The notes: generated by a model from the letters alone, not told the origin. Counted from the first letter of the stretch, positions 1-8,773 are shown. The stretch is 32,714 bases of DNA from JBFWQM01 sp050249455 (GCA_050249455.1 JBFWQM010000025.1:1-32714); one strand, 5' to 3'. Translations and numbers: made by a program.

Positions 1-284
1 CGCCCAACTACGCTCGCGCCGAGATGCTGGTGCCGATGGCGCAGGAGCTGCTGCCCGGCCTCAACGCCGCTGGCGGCGTGCGCTGGATGGGCCACCGGCC
101 GTCGCTGCCCGACAGCCTGCCGGTGATTGGCCGCGCGCCCGACGTGGCCGACACCTTCTTCGCGTTCGGCCACGGCCATCTCGGCCTGACGCTCGGCGGC
201 GTGACCGGCCGGCTGATCGCCGACCTCGCCGCCGGGCGCGACCCCGGCGTCGACCTCAGCCCCTATCGGCCGGAGCGGTTCTAG
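1..284 (+). CDS. FAD-dependent oxidoreductase, DAO family, C-terminal part
   Basis: Only the C-terminal ~93 codons are present; the reading frame is open from base 3 and runs off the left edge. The segment carries the hallmark end of the DadA/glycine-oxidase-like family: RPSLPDSLPVIGRAP followed by a GHGHLGLTLG stretch and a final helix (TGRLIADLAAG), which in the family closes over the FAD. Relatives oxidise D-amino acids or other secondary amines and pass electrons to the respiratory chain or to oxygen; the substrate cannot be told from this fragment. Its TAG stop (282-284) interlocks with the TAG of the opposite-strand gene, both lying in one CTAG. The family is fairly sure, the exact enzyme is not. 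Confidence 0.85.
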   Translation, partial: PNYARAEMLVPMAQELLPGLNAAGGVRWMGHRPSLPDSLPVIGRAPDVADTFFAFGHGHLGLTLGGVTGRLIADLAAGRDPGVDLSPYRPERF

Positions 285-1384
285 TCGCGCGTCTGTCCGC
301 GACTAGTCCATCTTCCGCCGCGCAGCCGCCTCGCGGTCAGCCGCGCGATGTCCGCCGGCGCCTGGTCGGGTATCGCAAAGCAGGAACTGGCATTGATCTC
401 GCATAAGACGAACGTGTCTTCGCCCGATGCGTCGGGCGGTCCATAGAGGAAGTCGGCATCCCAGATTATCGGCAGCGCCTCCCGCGCTATGCCAAGAACC
501 TGCATCATTTGCGGCGTCCACTCTTCTTCCATTCTGGCCCGCAATCGCTGAAAGGGCGCCGCGTCAGGGCCGTGCATGATCCGCGGCCCCGGCTGCGCCG
601 ACGGAGAGTCCGGCCCCTCGGGCGGGGGCGGAATCAGCGCCTTGATGAGTTGGTTGCCGAATCCTACGACCTTGTCGCAGCCCATGTAGCAGCGGATCTT
701 TCCTTCGGGGAGTCGTTCCTGAAAGGGCTGATCCACGACGCAGCCGCCGGCCGAAAAGTAGGGCTGGCAGCGGTCGATGAACGCGCGAAGCGGCATGCAC
801 TCGGGAACGCTTCCGCGCTGCGCGTGCAGCACGCGCACCGTGACCGCGCCGTCCGACTCGCTGCGAACCCGCTCGACCTTCCAAACACCTTGGCCGCCGT
901 TGCCGCGGTTCTGCTTCACGACGCGCGGCCCCGATGCATCGAGGCTGCGCTGGAACCCATCCGAGAATTCGGCGACGGTGCGATAGAGATGGGTATCGGT
1001 GCCCCAACCCAGATGTCTGGTGCGGTAAAGGACTTCCTTCACGCCCATCTTCAGGATCACGTCGGGATGCGCGCTTACCCAAGGCCCGCGTGCGGCAACA
1101 TCGCGCAACAGGGTGTCGAGGGCGACGCGCGTCTTGCCCTGGTGGATCGGATCGACCCAGACGAGCACGCCATTGGCCGCCAGCAGTTGCACGCGCACTT
1201 CATCGCCGAACGACTCGTCGTAAACGGCCGGTTCGGCGTGAATGGACTGCGCCTCCAGTTCTTCGAAAATACGATGGAAGCGGTTGTTCTGCGGCGTCGC
1301 ACTGCAACGCGCTTCAGCATCGCCTCGCCAGACGATGGCAACCGTGCCTCGCGTCGGATGTGGGGAACGTTCGTCCATGCGCAA
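281..1384 (-). CDS. ATP-grasp-like protein (resembles the Cj0069 family)
   Basis: A 367-residue protein that looks like an ATP-grasp ligase. Visible features are a lysine/glycine-rich nucleotide loop around residues 155-168 (VVKQNRGNGGQGVWKVE) and a late acidic metal motif CEINASS (about residue 330), preceded by WDADFLYG, as in the Mg-ATP site of carboxylate-amine ligases. Such enzymes join a carboxylate to an amine via an acyl phosphate; the substrates here are unknown. I recall similar proteins being annotated only as Cj0069 family. It is a single gene that converges on the oxidoreductase to its left. No operon partner is visible, and 153 nt separate its start from the hydrolase gene end at 1538. 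Confidence 0.65.
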   Translation of the reverse strand: MRMDERSPHPTRGTVAIVWRGDAEARCSATPQNNRFHRIFEELEAQSIHAEPAVYDESFGDEVRVQLLAANGVLVWVDPIHQGKTRVALDTLLRDVAARGPWVSAHPDVILKMGVKEVLYRTRHLGWGTDTHLYRTVAEFSDGFQRSLDASGPRVVKQNRGNGGQGVWKVERVRSESDGAVTVRVLHAQRGSVPECMPLRAFIDRCQPYFSAGGCVVDQPFQERLPEGKIRCYMGCDKVVGFGNQLIKALIPPPPEGPDSPSAQPGPRIMHGPDAAPFQRLRARMEEEWTPQMMQVLGIAREALPIIWDADFLYGPPDASGEDTFVLCEINASSCFAIPDQAPADIARLTARRLRGGRWTSRGQTRD

Positions 1385-1537
1385 CCTCCTCGAAATCGAG
1401 TGTCACGCAGTGCTTGGACGAAACCGTCTGATGGGGAGCCTGCAATCCCCGACCGTCGATCCACGATAATCGCGCTCACGCGCATGCGCAACCGACTTCG
1501 CGGTACGCGCGGTCTCATTTGCACCGGCCGCAACCGG

Positions 1538-2350
1538 CTAGGTGATCCTCGCGGGGCGGACTGGATTTTGAGTGCCGGCCTGCTGCCCGTCCAGGAAGTC
1601 GATGACGACCCGGTCGAACGCCTCCGGGTTCTCCCAGATGCCGAGATGCGCGGCCTCGATGATCGTCTCGCGCGCGCCGGGGATCAGCCGGGTCAGGTCG
1701 CTGGTGTAATCGACCGGCGTGGTGAGGTCGAGCCGGCCGCACACCACCAAAGTCGGCGCGGTCACCTTGCCGCACAGTTCGGTGAAGTCGGGCGTCAGGA
1801 TGCCGCGCACGCTGTCGAGGTACGCCTCCTTGCGCACCAGGCAGTAGCCGGCGACGACGTCGTCCACCATAGCCTGCGGCACGCTGGGCATCAGCCGCGC
1901 CGCGGCGTACTGGCGGGCGTATTCACGCATCGACATGTAGCGCAGGCACTTCTCCGACTCGGCGATGCGGTCGGCGGAGTGCTTGTGGTTCCTGGCGAAG
2001 GTGTCGATCAGCATCAGCGAGCGCACCATCGCCGGCCAGCGGGCGGCGAACGACAGCATCACCGGCCCGCCGAGGGAGTAGGAGACGAAGTGCGCCGACG
2101 GGACGCCGATCGCGTCGAGCCCGGCCTTGAGGTCGTCGGCCCCAGTCGGCACGTCCCAGCGGCCGTTGAAGGTCGAGAAGCCGCAGCCGCGCTGGTCGAA
2201 CGCGATGCAGTCGAAGCGGTCCTTCAGGGCATCGATCTGGCGCCGCCACATGCGCGAGTGCGCGCCGAGATAGTGCACGAACACGACCGCGGGGCCGCGC
2301 CCTTCGCGCACGTAGTGCAAGGTCTCGCCGTTGACGGAGACGGTGGGCAT
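1538..2350 (-). CDS. alpha/beta hydrolase
   Basis: A 270-residue alpha/beta-hydrolase-fold enzyme. The N terminus (MPTVSVNGETLHYVREG, then VFVHYLGAHSRMW) gives the first strands and oxyanion region. The nucleophile elbow reads VSYSLGGP with Ser as nucleophile, where the usual first Gly of GxSxG is Ser. The acid lies in CGRLDLTTP and the His in EAAHLGIWENPEAF. It belongs with the 3-oxoadipate enol-lactonase/haloperoxidase-like group, which hydrolyse esters, lactones or C-C bonds; the substrate is not predictable. I chose the ATG at 2350 over the longer open frame because it fits the family N terminus and overlaps the stop of the upstream 85-residue gene (TGATG), which suggests translational coupling. 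Confidence 0.85.
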   Translation of the reverse strand: MPTVSVNGETLHYVREGRGPAVVFVHYLGAHSRMWRRQIDALKDRFDCIAFDQRGCGFSTFNGRWDVPTGADDLKAGLDAIGVPSAHFVSYSLGGPVMLSFAARWPAMVRSLMLIDTFARNHKHSADRIAESEKCLRYMSMREYARQYAAARLMPSVPQAMVDDVVAGYCLVRKEAYLDSVRGILTPDFTELCGKVTAPTLVVCGRLDLTTPVDYTSDLTRLIPGARETIIEAAHLGIWENPEAFDRVVIDFLDGQQAGTQNPVRPARIT

Positions 2351-2607
2351 CAGATCGGCCCGTAGCGCCGGCGCACGCTGGCCAGCAGCGCCTCGTACTG
2401 CGCCCGCGTCGGGCTGACGCCATGCGCCTTCGCCACCGCTGCGGCGATGTCGTCGAAGCCGCGGCCGAGCCGGGTCATCCGGATCATCGTGACGCAGGCG
2501 TCGAGCTCCGCCGGCACCTCGACCAGGTGGTCGCCCCACACGGCGTAGCCGAACGGGACGTCGCCGCCGAGATAGCGGCCGTCCGGGCCGACTTCGAGTT
2601 CGCTCAT
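2350..2607 (-). CDS. small protein with a serine-recombinase-like segment, function unknown
   Basis: An 85-residue protein, not recognised as a named family. Residues ~10-60 (GRYLGGDVPFGYAVW, then DHLVEVPAELDACVTMIRM, then a helix GFDDIAAAVAKAHGV) have the same order and spacing as the start of the recombinase domain of large serine recombinases: a Gly-rich PFGY turn, a VP-E-x-A helix and a helix-turn-helix-like helix. No catalytic serine domain is present, so this is not a recombinase; it may be a domesticated DNA-binding or scaffold module, or a chance likeness. Its TGA overlaps the ATG of the alpha/beta hydrolase by one base, so the two are probably co-translated. It lies 126 nt after the MFS gene on the same strand. 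Confidence 0.65.
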   Translation of the reverse strand: MSELEVGPDGRYLGGDVPFGYAVWGDHLVEVPAELDACVTMIRMTRLGRGFDDIAAAVAKAHGVSPTRAQYEALLASVRRRYGPI

Positions 2608-2733
2608 GGTTGTCCCGTCCGCTGTTGCCAGCCACGCTCAGGCTCGTCCGCAAAACCCCGGCTCAGCAGGATCCTGCGGTCAAGCCGGAAGATGACTAAT
2701 GAAAAACGTCCACCGCGACAACCGGCATCGCTC

Positions 2734-3921
2734 TCAAGTGTGGCGCGCTGGCTGCGGGTCCGCCCGCGGCGTGACGATCAGGAGGCCGACAAGCCCGCCC
2801 ACGGCCATGCACGCCGCGCCGGCGAAATAGAGCGCGACGTAGCTGCCGGTGGCGGAGAACAGGGTCACGTGGGCGTAGCCGCCGGCCGCCTGGCCGACCC
2901 CGGCGGCCAGCGCCATCAGCCGCCATGCCCGCGCCATGCGCGCCGCACCGACGACCTGGTGGGTGCGCCCGGCGATGATCGCCGAGAAGCCGGGCTGCGC
3001 GCCGACCACCAGCGACGACACCACCAGCGCCCAGCCGGCGGTCACGACCACCGGCAGCGCCACCGCGGCGGCCAGCGAGGCGAAGGCGAGCACCAGCCCG
3101 GCGTGGAAGCCGATGCGGTCGGCCAGCCGTCCCCACAGATAGGTGCCGCCGACCGCGCCGACGCCGAATAGCACCCAGTGCAGGCCGCCGAACGCGATCG
3201 GGTGGCCGAGCCCGCGCACGATGTAGTCCACCCAGTAGATCGAATGCGGGATCAGCCCCAGGCTGAACAGGGTCTGCGCGGCGATCAGCGCGGCGACCGG
3301 CACGGTGAGGCGCAGGCGCGCGGCGGGCGGCGACGGCGTGGCGGCCGGCGCCGGCGGGTCCTTGCCGCCGGCGGCGCCCCAGCCCCACAGCGCGACCGCG
3401 ACCCCGGCCGCGCCGGCGACGGCGAGGCCGGCCCACGCCGCGGCGAGGCTGGTCTCCAGGAGCCACGGGACGAGCGTGCCGGCGAGCAGGATGCCGGCGC
3501 CAACACCGGTGAAGACGATGCCGGTCGCCGCGCCGAGCCGTGCCGGCGGCGCCGCGCGGGTCACCACCGCGAGCGCGTAGATCATCATCACCGCGACCGC
3601 GACGCCGACCAGGAAACGCCAGAACGCGAGCCACGCGAAGCCCCACGGCACGATGCTGGCCGCGAGGCAGGCGAGCGAGACCAGGAGCCACGCGCGCAAC
3701 GTCGGCGCCTCGCCGAAGCGGGCGCGCAGGCGCGGCGCGATCAGCGCACCGACCAGGTATCCGGCCAGGTTGAACGCGCCGACATAGCCGGCCTGGTCGG
3801 CGCTCAGCGCGCCGCGCTCGATCAATGCCGGGATCAGCGGGGTGTAGGAGAACCGCCCGATCCCCATGCCGACGAGCAGGGTCGCCGCGCCGCCGAGCGA
3901 CAGGCGGATCCAGGCCGGCAT
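2734..3921 (-). CDS. YbfB/YjiJ-type MFS transporter
   Basis: A 395-residue inner-membrane permease with about 12 hydrophobic segments. The first segment, with GMGIGRFSYTPLIPAL, is the signature of the YbfB/YjiJ branch of the major facilitator superfamily, whose substrates are poorly known. It also has loops such as PRLRARFGEAPTLRAW (loop 2-3) and a Gly/Ala/Pro-rich cytoplasmic linker near residues 195-215 between the two six-helix halves. The ATG at 3921 was chosen because it places a short cytoplasmic end before helix 1; the frame is open further upstream but with unlike sequence. It starts 11 nt after the stop of the Rieske oxygenase, so the two are very likely one transcript and the permease may import that enzyme's substrate (inference). 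Confidence 0.88.
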   Translation of the reverse strand: MPAWIRLSLGGAATLLVGMGIGRFSYTPLIPALIERGALSADQAGYVGAFNLAGYLVGALIAPRLRARFGEAPTLRAWLLVSLACLAASIVPWGFAWLAFWRFLVGVAVAVMMIYALAVVTRAAPPARLGAATGIVFTGVGAGILLAGTLVPWLLETSLAAAWAGLAVAGAAGVAVALWGWGAAGGKDPPAPAATPSPPAARLRLTVPVAALIAAQTLFSLGLIPHSIYWVDYIVRGLGHPIAFGGLHWVLFGVGAVGGTYLWGRLADRIGFHAGLVLAFASLAAAVALPVVVTAGWALVVSSLVVGAQPGFSAIIAGRTHQVVGAARMARAWRLMALAAGVGQAAGGYAHVTLFSATGSYVALYFAGAACMAVGGLVGLLIVTPRADPQPARHT

Positions 3922-3932
3922 GGCGGGACCGG

Positions 3933-4955
3933 TCAGCCGGCGGCGCGTTCGGCGTCGATCATGCGGGCGAGCAGGTTGCGCGCCTGGATGGTCGGGTTGT
4001 CGGCGTTGACGTCGATGGTCGGGCGGCCGGGCATCGTGTCGATCACGGTCTGCTGCGCCTCGCACATCTCAAGGTCCTCGCGGAAGGTGATCCGGATGTC
4101 CTCGTGGATGCGGTTGGCCGCATCGTCGCCGACCTTGAAGCTGCGCGAGGACATCCAGAAATAGTGGCTCACCCGGTCGTCCTGCGGCGTGATCGCGTGC
4201 ACGTTGTGGAAGGTGAAGGCGCGGCTGCGGTCGCCGTCGAACACGCCGGAGCCGCATTCGGCGATGCCGGTGTCGAACGCGACCACCGTCGGCGGCCGGT
4301 AGACCCAGTTCACCCACACGTCGGCGCGTGCGTCCTTGAAGCCCGAGGCGCGGACGTAGAGCGGCTGCGGGTCGCTGTCCGGCATCCGGCGTTCGACGCG
4401 GATCGCATCCGCCTCGCGCCGGACCTTCGGCGAGGTGCGCACCGCCCCCATGTTGGCCAGCGTCGTCGGGTGGACGTACTGCGCGTGGGTGTTGTCGAGC
4501 TGGATGTCGATCAGCGCCTGGTAGTTCGCCTTGGCGTGGAAGTAGCCGCCGACATTGTGCCAGCCGGGGTCGCCCTGCCAGGACAGGTCGGGGATCAGCG
4601 CCGGGTCGGCCCTGGCGGGGTCGCCGGTCCATACCCACACCCAGCGGTGGCGCTGCACCGCCGGGAAGGCGCGGACCTCCGCCCCAGGCGGGATCGCGGT
4701 CTGGCTCGGGATCAGGACGCAGCGGCCCTGGCGGTTGAACACCAGGCCGTGGTAGCCGCACTGCACCTCGTCGTCGATCAAGGTGCCGACCGACAGCGGC
4801 GCGTTGCGGTGGCAGCAGCGGTTCTCCAGCGCCACCGGCGCGCCGTCGCGGGTGCGGAACAGCACGATCGGCTCGCCGCAGATGGTGCGCGCAAGCAGCG
4901 ACCGCCCGACCTCGTGGTCGCATGCCGCGACGTACCAGGCATTGCGCAGGAACAT
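3933..4955 (-). CDS. Rieske non-haem iron oxygenase, VanA-like
   Basis: A 340-residue oxygenase subunit of the vanillate O-demethylase/phthalate dioxygenase type. It uses electrons from a separate reductase to hydroxylate or demethylate aromatic or related substrates. The Rieske [2Fe-2S] ligands are C47-x-H49 and C66-x2-H69 (RCCHRNAPL, CGYHGLVF). The mononuclear iron site is in DIQLDNTHAQYVHP (H157 and H162), with a later Asp near FREDLEMC. Two Met codons stand together at 4958 and 4955; I use the second because GGAGG lies 6 nt before it (3 nt before the first) and relatives begin MFLRNAWYVAA. No reductase gene is nearby. It is the first gene of a leftward set with an MFS permease. Confidence 0.9.
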   Translation of the reverse strand: MFLRNAWYVAACDHEVGRSLLARTICGEPIVLFRTRDGAPVALENRCCHRNAPLSVGTLIDDEVQCGYHGLVFNRQGRCVLIPSQTAIPPGAEVRAFPAVQRHRWVWVWTGDPARADPALIPDLSWQGDPGWHNVGGYFHAKANYQALIDIQLDNTHAQYVHPTTLANMGAVRTSPKVRREADAIRVERRMPDSDPQPLYVRASGFKDARADVWVNWVYRPPTVVAFDTGIAECGSGVFDGDRSRAFTFHNVHAITPQDDRVSHYFWMSSRSFKVGDDAANRIHEDIRITFREDLEMCEAQQTVIDTMPGRPTIDVNADNPTIQARNLLARMIDAERAAG

Positions 4956-5103
4956 CATCCGCCTCCGATCGACGCTGCCGCGACTGTAGGAACCGGGCGG
5001 CGGATTGGCAATCCTCGCGGGCCGTGGAAACTGCCGCAATTGCAGGCATTTCCCCGCCGCATCCGGTCGGCTACGCTCGCGGCGGACAGGGGGAGGGGCC
5101 TCG

Positions 5104-5748
5104 ATGGGACGGCGGTCGAACATCTGGCGCAAGGCGGCCGTCGCCGCGGCGCTGCTGGCAGGCGCGTGCGCCCGCGAGCCCAGCCCGACCTGGTTCCTGG
5201 GCGACCTGTCCGACCTGCAGCGGGTGCCGAGCGGCGACGTCAACGTCGCGGCCCGCTACCTGAGGCCCGGCGCCGACCTGTCGCGCTACGCCCGCATCCT
5301 GATCGACCCGGTCGAATTGATCTACGACGCCGGCTCCGACCTCGACCGGCTGCACCCGGACGAGCGCGAGCTGCTCAAGCGGTACTTCCGCGACGCCGTG
5401 GCGACGGCGGTGCAGGACGCCTACCCGGTGGTGAACGAGCCCGGGCCGGACGTGCTGCGCGTGCGCGCCGCGATCACCGACCTCGACTTCAGCCAGTCGT
5501 TCGCCGACATCGGCGAGATGGGCCAGATCCGCGCGTTCTCGGCGATCTACGGCGAGACGGCGATGGAGGCGGAGTTCCGCGACTCGCTGACCGGCGAACG
5601 GCTGGCCGCGGCGGTCGACCGGCGGGGCGGCGAGGTGTCGGCCTATGGCGGGCGCATCGGCACCCTGGGAGCGGCGCGCGCCGCCTTCGTCGACTGGGCC
5701 AACCTGTTCCGCCGCCGCCTCGACGAGCTGCACGGCCGCGCGCGCTGA
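5104..5748 (+). CDS. DUF3313-like lipoprotein
   Basis: A 214-residue predicted envelope protein. The N terminus is basic (MGRRSNIWRK), then a hydrophobic stretch ending LLAGAC at about residue 22, a plausible though not perfect lipobox, so it is probably a lipoprotein. The body has the pattern YARILIDPVELIYD, HPDERELLKRYFRDAV and DVLRVRAAITDLDFSQ typical of the DUF3313 family, whose role is unknown. A GA-rich ribosome site (GGGGGAGGGG) precedes the ATG at 5104; the frame stays open upstream but only this start gives a signal peptide. It is divergent from the Rieske gene and convergent with the FAD oxidoreductase on its right. Confidence 0.8.
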   Translation: MGRRSNIWRKAAVAAALLAGACAREPSPTWFLGDLSDLQRVPSGDVNVAARYLRPGADLSRYARILIDPVELIYDAGSDLDRLHPDERELLKRYFRDAVATAVQDAYPVVNEPGPDVLRVRAAITDLDFSQSFADIGEMGQIRAFSAIYGETAMEAEFRDSLTGERLAAAVDRRGGEVSAYGGRIGTLGAARAAFVDWANLFRRRLDELHGRAR

Positions 5749-5785
5749 GCGCCGGTGCGGCCTCGTTGCCTCCGCCGCTCGAACT

Positions 5786-7222
5786 CTAGGCGCTCGCCAG
5801 CTCGGACGGCGCCGGCGCGTCCTCCTGGTACTCGGCGTCGATGTTGACCAGCCATGGGTCGTAGCGGCGCACGCCCAGCGCGGTGCGCGCGGCGAGCAGG
5901 CCGGTCATCATCGCGTGGTCCTGGTTGTTGTACTTGAACATGCCCGACCGGCCGATCGGCAGCAGGTTGTCCAGGCCGTCGAGCCAGCGCTTGATGATCT
6001 CGATGTTGTGGTCGAAGCCGATCTCGAACACCGGGTAGGCCTTCTCGCTGCGCACCACGAAGCCGCCGCGCACCGCCTCGCGCGGCAGGATGCCGACCGT
6101 GGCGAGCTCGGCGGTCGCCCGCTCGATCATGGCGCCGTCGCTCGCTTCCCATACCCCGTCGCCGGGGAAAGTGAAGTACTCGACCGTCAGCGGCGTCACG
6201 CCGTCGCCGCTTGTCATCGCCGGCGAGAAGTTGCGGTAGTTGGCGATGCGCGCCATCGTCACGTCGGCGGCGTGGACATAGAGCCAGTTGTCCGGGAACG
6301 GGTTGCCCTCGACCAGCAGGTTGACGCCGACGTGGTTGCGGAAGCGCAGCCGGCGGCTGGCCTCGAGCACCTCGGCCGGCGGCGGCGGGTCGATCATCGC
6401 CACCAGCTCGGTCAGCGGCGCGCTGACCAGGAAGTAGCGCCCCTCCAGCGACGTAGCGGCGCCGCGCCCATCCACCGCCTCGAGCGCGGTCACCGTCGCG
6501 CCATCGCGTCGGATCCGTCTCACCGTCAGGCCGGTGACGACGTCGCTGCCGCCGGCGACGACGCCGTCCGCCATCTTCTCGTAGACCTGGCCGGCGCCGA
6601 GGCGCGGGTAGACGAACTCGTTGACCAGCGTCTTCAGGGTCGGCTGCTTGGGCTTGAACACCGCATTGCGCACCGCGGCGGCGAGGCTGAGCCCCTTGAT
6701 GCGCTGCGACGCCCAGTCGGCGCCGATTTGCGTGCACGGGATACCCCAGACCTTCTCCGTGTAGGTCTTGAAGAAGGTCCGGTACAGCTTGCGGCCGAAC
6801 CGATCGGTGACCCAGTCCTCGAAATTGTCGATACGGGTCAGCCCGAGCCCGCTGCGCACGCGCGCCGCGCCGTAGGATGCGGCGATCCCGGCGCTGTTCA
6901 CCACCCCGACGCCGAACAGCGCGTTCACCGGCGTCAGCGGGTAGTCGAAGTATCGGTTGCGGTAGTAGATGCGGGTCAGCCGCGGCACGTAGACCAGGTC
7001 CTCGCCCGTCGTCGCGACAAACAGGTCGTGGACCTCGCGGTTGCGCGTGTAGAAGCGGTGCGGGCCGATGTCGAAGCGGCTGCCCTCGAACTCCAGGGTG
7101 CGGGCGAGGCCGCCGACCTGGTCGAGCCGCTCGGCGACCAGCACCCTGGCGCCATGGCCGACCGCTTCCTGCGCCGCGGCGAGGCCGGAAGGGCCGCCGC
7201 CGACGATGACGATGTCGTGCAT
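5786..7222 (-). CDS. NAD(P)/FAD-dependent oxidoreductase (UDP-galactopyranose mutase/protoporphyrinogen-oxidase-like)
   Basis: A 478-residue flavoprotein. The N-terminal Rossmann motif IVIVGGGPSGLAAA is followed by an Asp/Glu-type ribose contact and by GGLARTLEFEG and FDIGPHRFYTRN, which resemble the UDP-galactopyranose mutase and amine-oxidase/protoporphyrinogen-oxidase group. The C terminus has GRSGMFKYNNQDHAMMTG, the second FAD-contact region. Bacterial relatives often serve in lipid or glycan biosynthesis, but nothing next to this gene fixes the substrate. The ATG at 7222 puts the Rossmann strand at residue 4, as is normal; the frame continues upstream without family likeness. It lies 44 nt after the NfeD gene on the same strand and may be read with it. 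Confidence 0.85.
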   Translation of the reverse strand: MHDIVIVGGGPSGLAAAQEAVGHGARVLVAERLDQVGGLARTLEFEGSRFDIGPHRFYTRNREVHDLFVATTGEDLVYVPRLTRIYYRNRYFDYPLTPVNALFGVGVVNSAGIAASYGAARVRSGLGLTRIDNFEDWVTDRFGRKLYRTFFKTYTEKVWGIPCTQIGADWASQRIKGLSLAAAVRNAVFKPKQPTLKTLVNEFVYPRLGAGQVYEKMADGVVAGGSDVVTGLTVRRIRRDGATVTALEAVDGRGAATSLEGRYFLVSAPLTELVAMIDPPPPAEVLEASRRLRFRNHVGVNLLVEGNPFPDNWLYVHAADVTMARIANYRNFSPAMTSGDGVTPLTVEYFTFPGDGVWEASDGAMIERATAELATVGILPREAVRGGFVVRSEKAYPVFEIGFDHNIEIIKRWLDGLDNLLPIGRSGMFKYNNQDHAMMTGLLAARTALGVRRYDPWLVNIDAEYQEDAPAPSELASA

Positions 7223-7266
7223 GTCCGTCGTCCTGCTCCGTACGCCCCGACGACGGTAACGCGACG

Positions 7267-7734
7267 TCAGTGACCGGTCCGGTCCGCCGGCTCGACCACC
7301 AGGGTCGATCCTTCGACCTCGACCACGCGGACGTGGCCGCCCGCCGGCACCTCGCCACGGCCGGGACGCACGCCGATCGACCATACCGTATCGCCGACGC
7401 GCATGCGACCGCGGCCGTCCACGGTGGGCGCATCTACCGTGAACACCCGGCCGACATACTGCGCGCCGCGCCGGTTAAGGTCGGGATGGTCGGTCGGCCG
7501 TTCGCGCGACTTGACCAGCTTGCGGCCGAAGACGGTGGCGGCCAGCGCGAACCCGGCGAACAGCAGGAGCTGATAGGACAGCGCCATGCCGGGCGCGGCG
7601 AGCACGACCAGCCCGGTCGCCACCGCGCCAACGCCGAGCCAGACGAACAGCACGCCGGGCAGGAAGATCTCGAACAGCGAGATCAGCACGCCGCCGGCGA
7701 ACCAGTACCAGTAGATCGGCTGGCCCCAGATCAT
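7267..7734 (-). CDS. NfeD family membrane protein
   Basis: A 155-residue NfeD-type protein. It has two or three hydrophobic segments in the first ~75 residues (WYWFAGGVLISLFEIFLPGVLFVWLGVGAV, then YQLLLFAGFALAATVFG), a short linker, and a C-terminal OB-fold domain (about 90-150: YVGRVFTVDAPTVDGRGRMRVGDTVW and HVRVVEVEGSTLVVEP). The family works with stomatin/SPFH proteins in membrane-domain organisation and protein quality control. That partnership is supported here by the gene 19 nt upstream on the same strand, a stomatin homologue. It lacks the N-terminal protease domain of long NfeD proteins. Confidence 0.92.
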   Translation of the reverse strand: MIWGQPIYWYWFAGGVLISLFEIFLPGVLFVWLGVGAVATGLVVLAAPGMALSYQLLLFAGFALAATVFGRKLVKSRERPTDHPDLNRRGAQYVGRVFTVDAPTVDGRGRMRVGDTVWSIGVRPGRGEVPAGGHVRVVEVEGSTLVVEPADRTGH

Positions 7735-7753
7735 CGCCTGATCCGCGGTTCCG

Positions 7754-8773
7754 TCACGGCTGGCGGTTCATCGGCCACGGCCCGCCGGACGACGGCACGC
7801 TGCCGGGCCGCGGCTGGCCCGCCGGGCGGCCGCCGCCATCACCCGAGCCGTCGCCCGGGCCGCTGAAAGTCGCGCGCGCGATCTCGGCGATGCCGGCGAC
7901 CGAGCCGATGATGCTGGTCGCCTCGATCGGCAGCACGATGACCTTCTGGTTGCGCGCGCTGGCGATGGCCTCCAGCGCGCCGACGTATTTCTGCGCGACG
8001 AAGTAGTTGATCGCCTGGACGTTGCCCGCGGCGATCGCCGACGACACTGCCTCGGTCGCCTTTGCCTCGGCCTCGGCCTCGCGCTCGCGCGCCTCGGCGT
8101 CGCGGAACGCAGCCTCGCGGCGGCCCTCGGCCTCCAGGATCGCGGCCTGCTTCTCGCCCTCGGCCTTCAGGATCGCCGCCTGGCGGTGGCCCTCGGCCTC
8201 CAGGATCTGCGCCCGCTTCTCGCGCTCGGCCTTCATCTGGCGCGCCATCGCGTCGACCAGCTCGAGCGGCGGCGAGATGTCCTTGATCTCGATGCGGGTG
8301 ATCTTGACACCCCACGGCTCGGTCGCCTGGTCGACCACGGTCAGGAGCTGCGCGTTGATGCGGTCGCGCTGCGACAGCAGCTCGTCGAGGTCCATCGAGC
8401 CCATGACGGTGCGCACGTTGGTCATCACCAGCTGCAGGATCGCCATCTCAAGCGCGCGGACCTCATAGGCCGCCTTCACCGGGTCGAGGATCTGATAGAA
8501 GACCACGCCGTCGACCGTCACCATGGCGTTGTCCTTGGTGATGACCTGCTGCTGCGGCACGTCCATCACCTGCTCCATCATGTTCATCTTGGCGCCGATG
8601 GTATCGACGACCGGGACGATCAGGTTGAGCCCGGGGCGCAGCGTCTTGGTGTAGCGGCCGAACCGTTCCACCGTGTATTCGAAGCCCTGCGGCACCGTCT
8701 TGACGCCCATGAAGATCGTCGCGATCACGAAGATCACGACCACGGCGACGAAGACGGTGAACGATTCGATCAT
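7754..8773 (-). CDS. stomatin/paraslipin-type SPFH protein (QmcA-like)
   Basis: A 339-residue SPFH protein of the paraslipin branch. It has one N-terminal membrane helix (SFTVFVAVVVIFVIATIF), then VPQGFEYTVERFGRYTKTLRPGLN, the SPFH signature, and the conserved MMEQVMDVPQQQVITKDNA. A long charged coiled coil runs from about 180 to 255, with four repeats of the type AILEAEGxxxAA. A Gly/Pro/Ser-rich tail of about 30 residues ends the protein. These proteins form large oligomeric rings that define membrane domains and regulate membrane proteases. The ATG at 8773 gives the usual short lead before the helix. It is followed by nfeD, the standard arrangement. Confidence 0.93.
   Translation of the reverse strand: MIESFTVFVAVVVIFVIATIFMGVKTVPQGFEYTVERFGRYTKTLRPGLNLIVPVVDTIGAKMNMMEQVMDVPQQQVITKDNAMVTVDGVVFYQILDPVKAAYEVRALEMAILQLVMTNVRTVMGSMDLDELLSQRDRINAQLLTVVDQATEPWGVKITRIEIKDISPPLELVDAMARQMKAEREKRAQILEAEGHRQAAILKAEGEKQAAILEAEGRREAAFRDAEAREREAEAEAKATEAVSSAIAAGNVQAINYFVAQKYVGALEAIASARNQKVIVLPIEATSIIGSVAGIAEIARATFSGPGDGSGDGGGRPAGQPRPGSVPSSGGPWPMNRQP

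Noticed and set aside
509..2365. Long plus-strand open frame of over 600 codons opposite the ATP-grasp and hydrolase genes
   Set aside because: It is Arg/His/Asp-rich, has no family likeness, and is the mirror of well-supported minus-strand genes in GC-rich DNA. The same holds for the long frames at 3825-5789 and 12036-13946.
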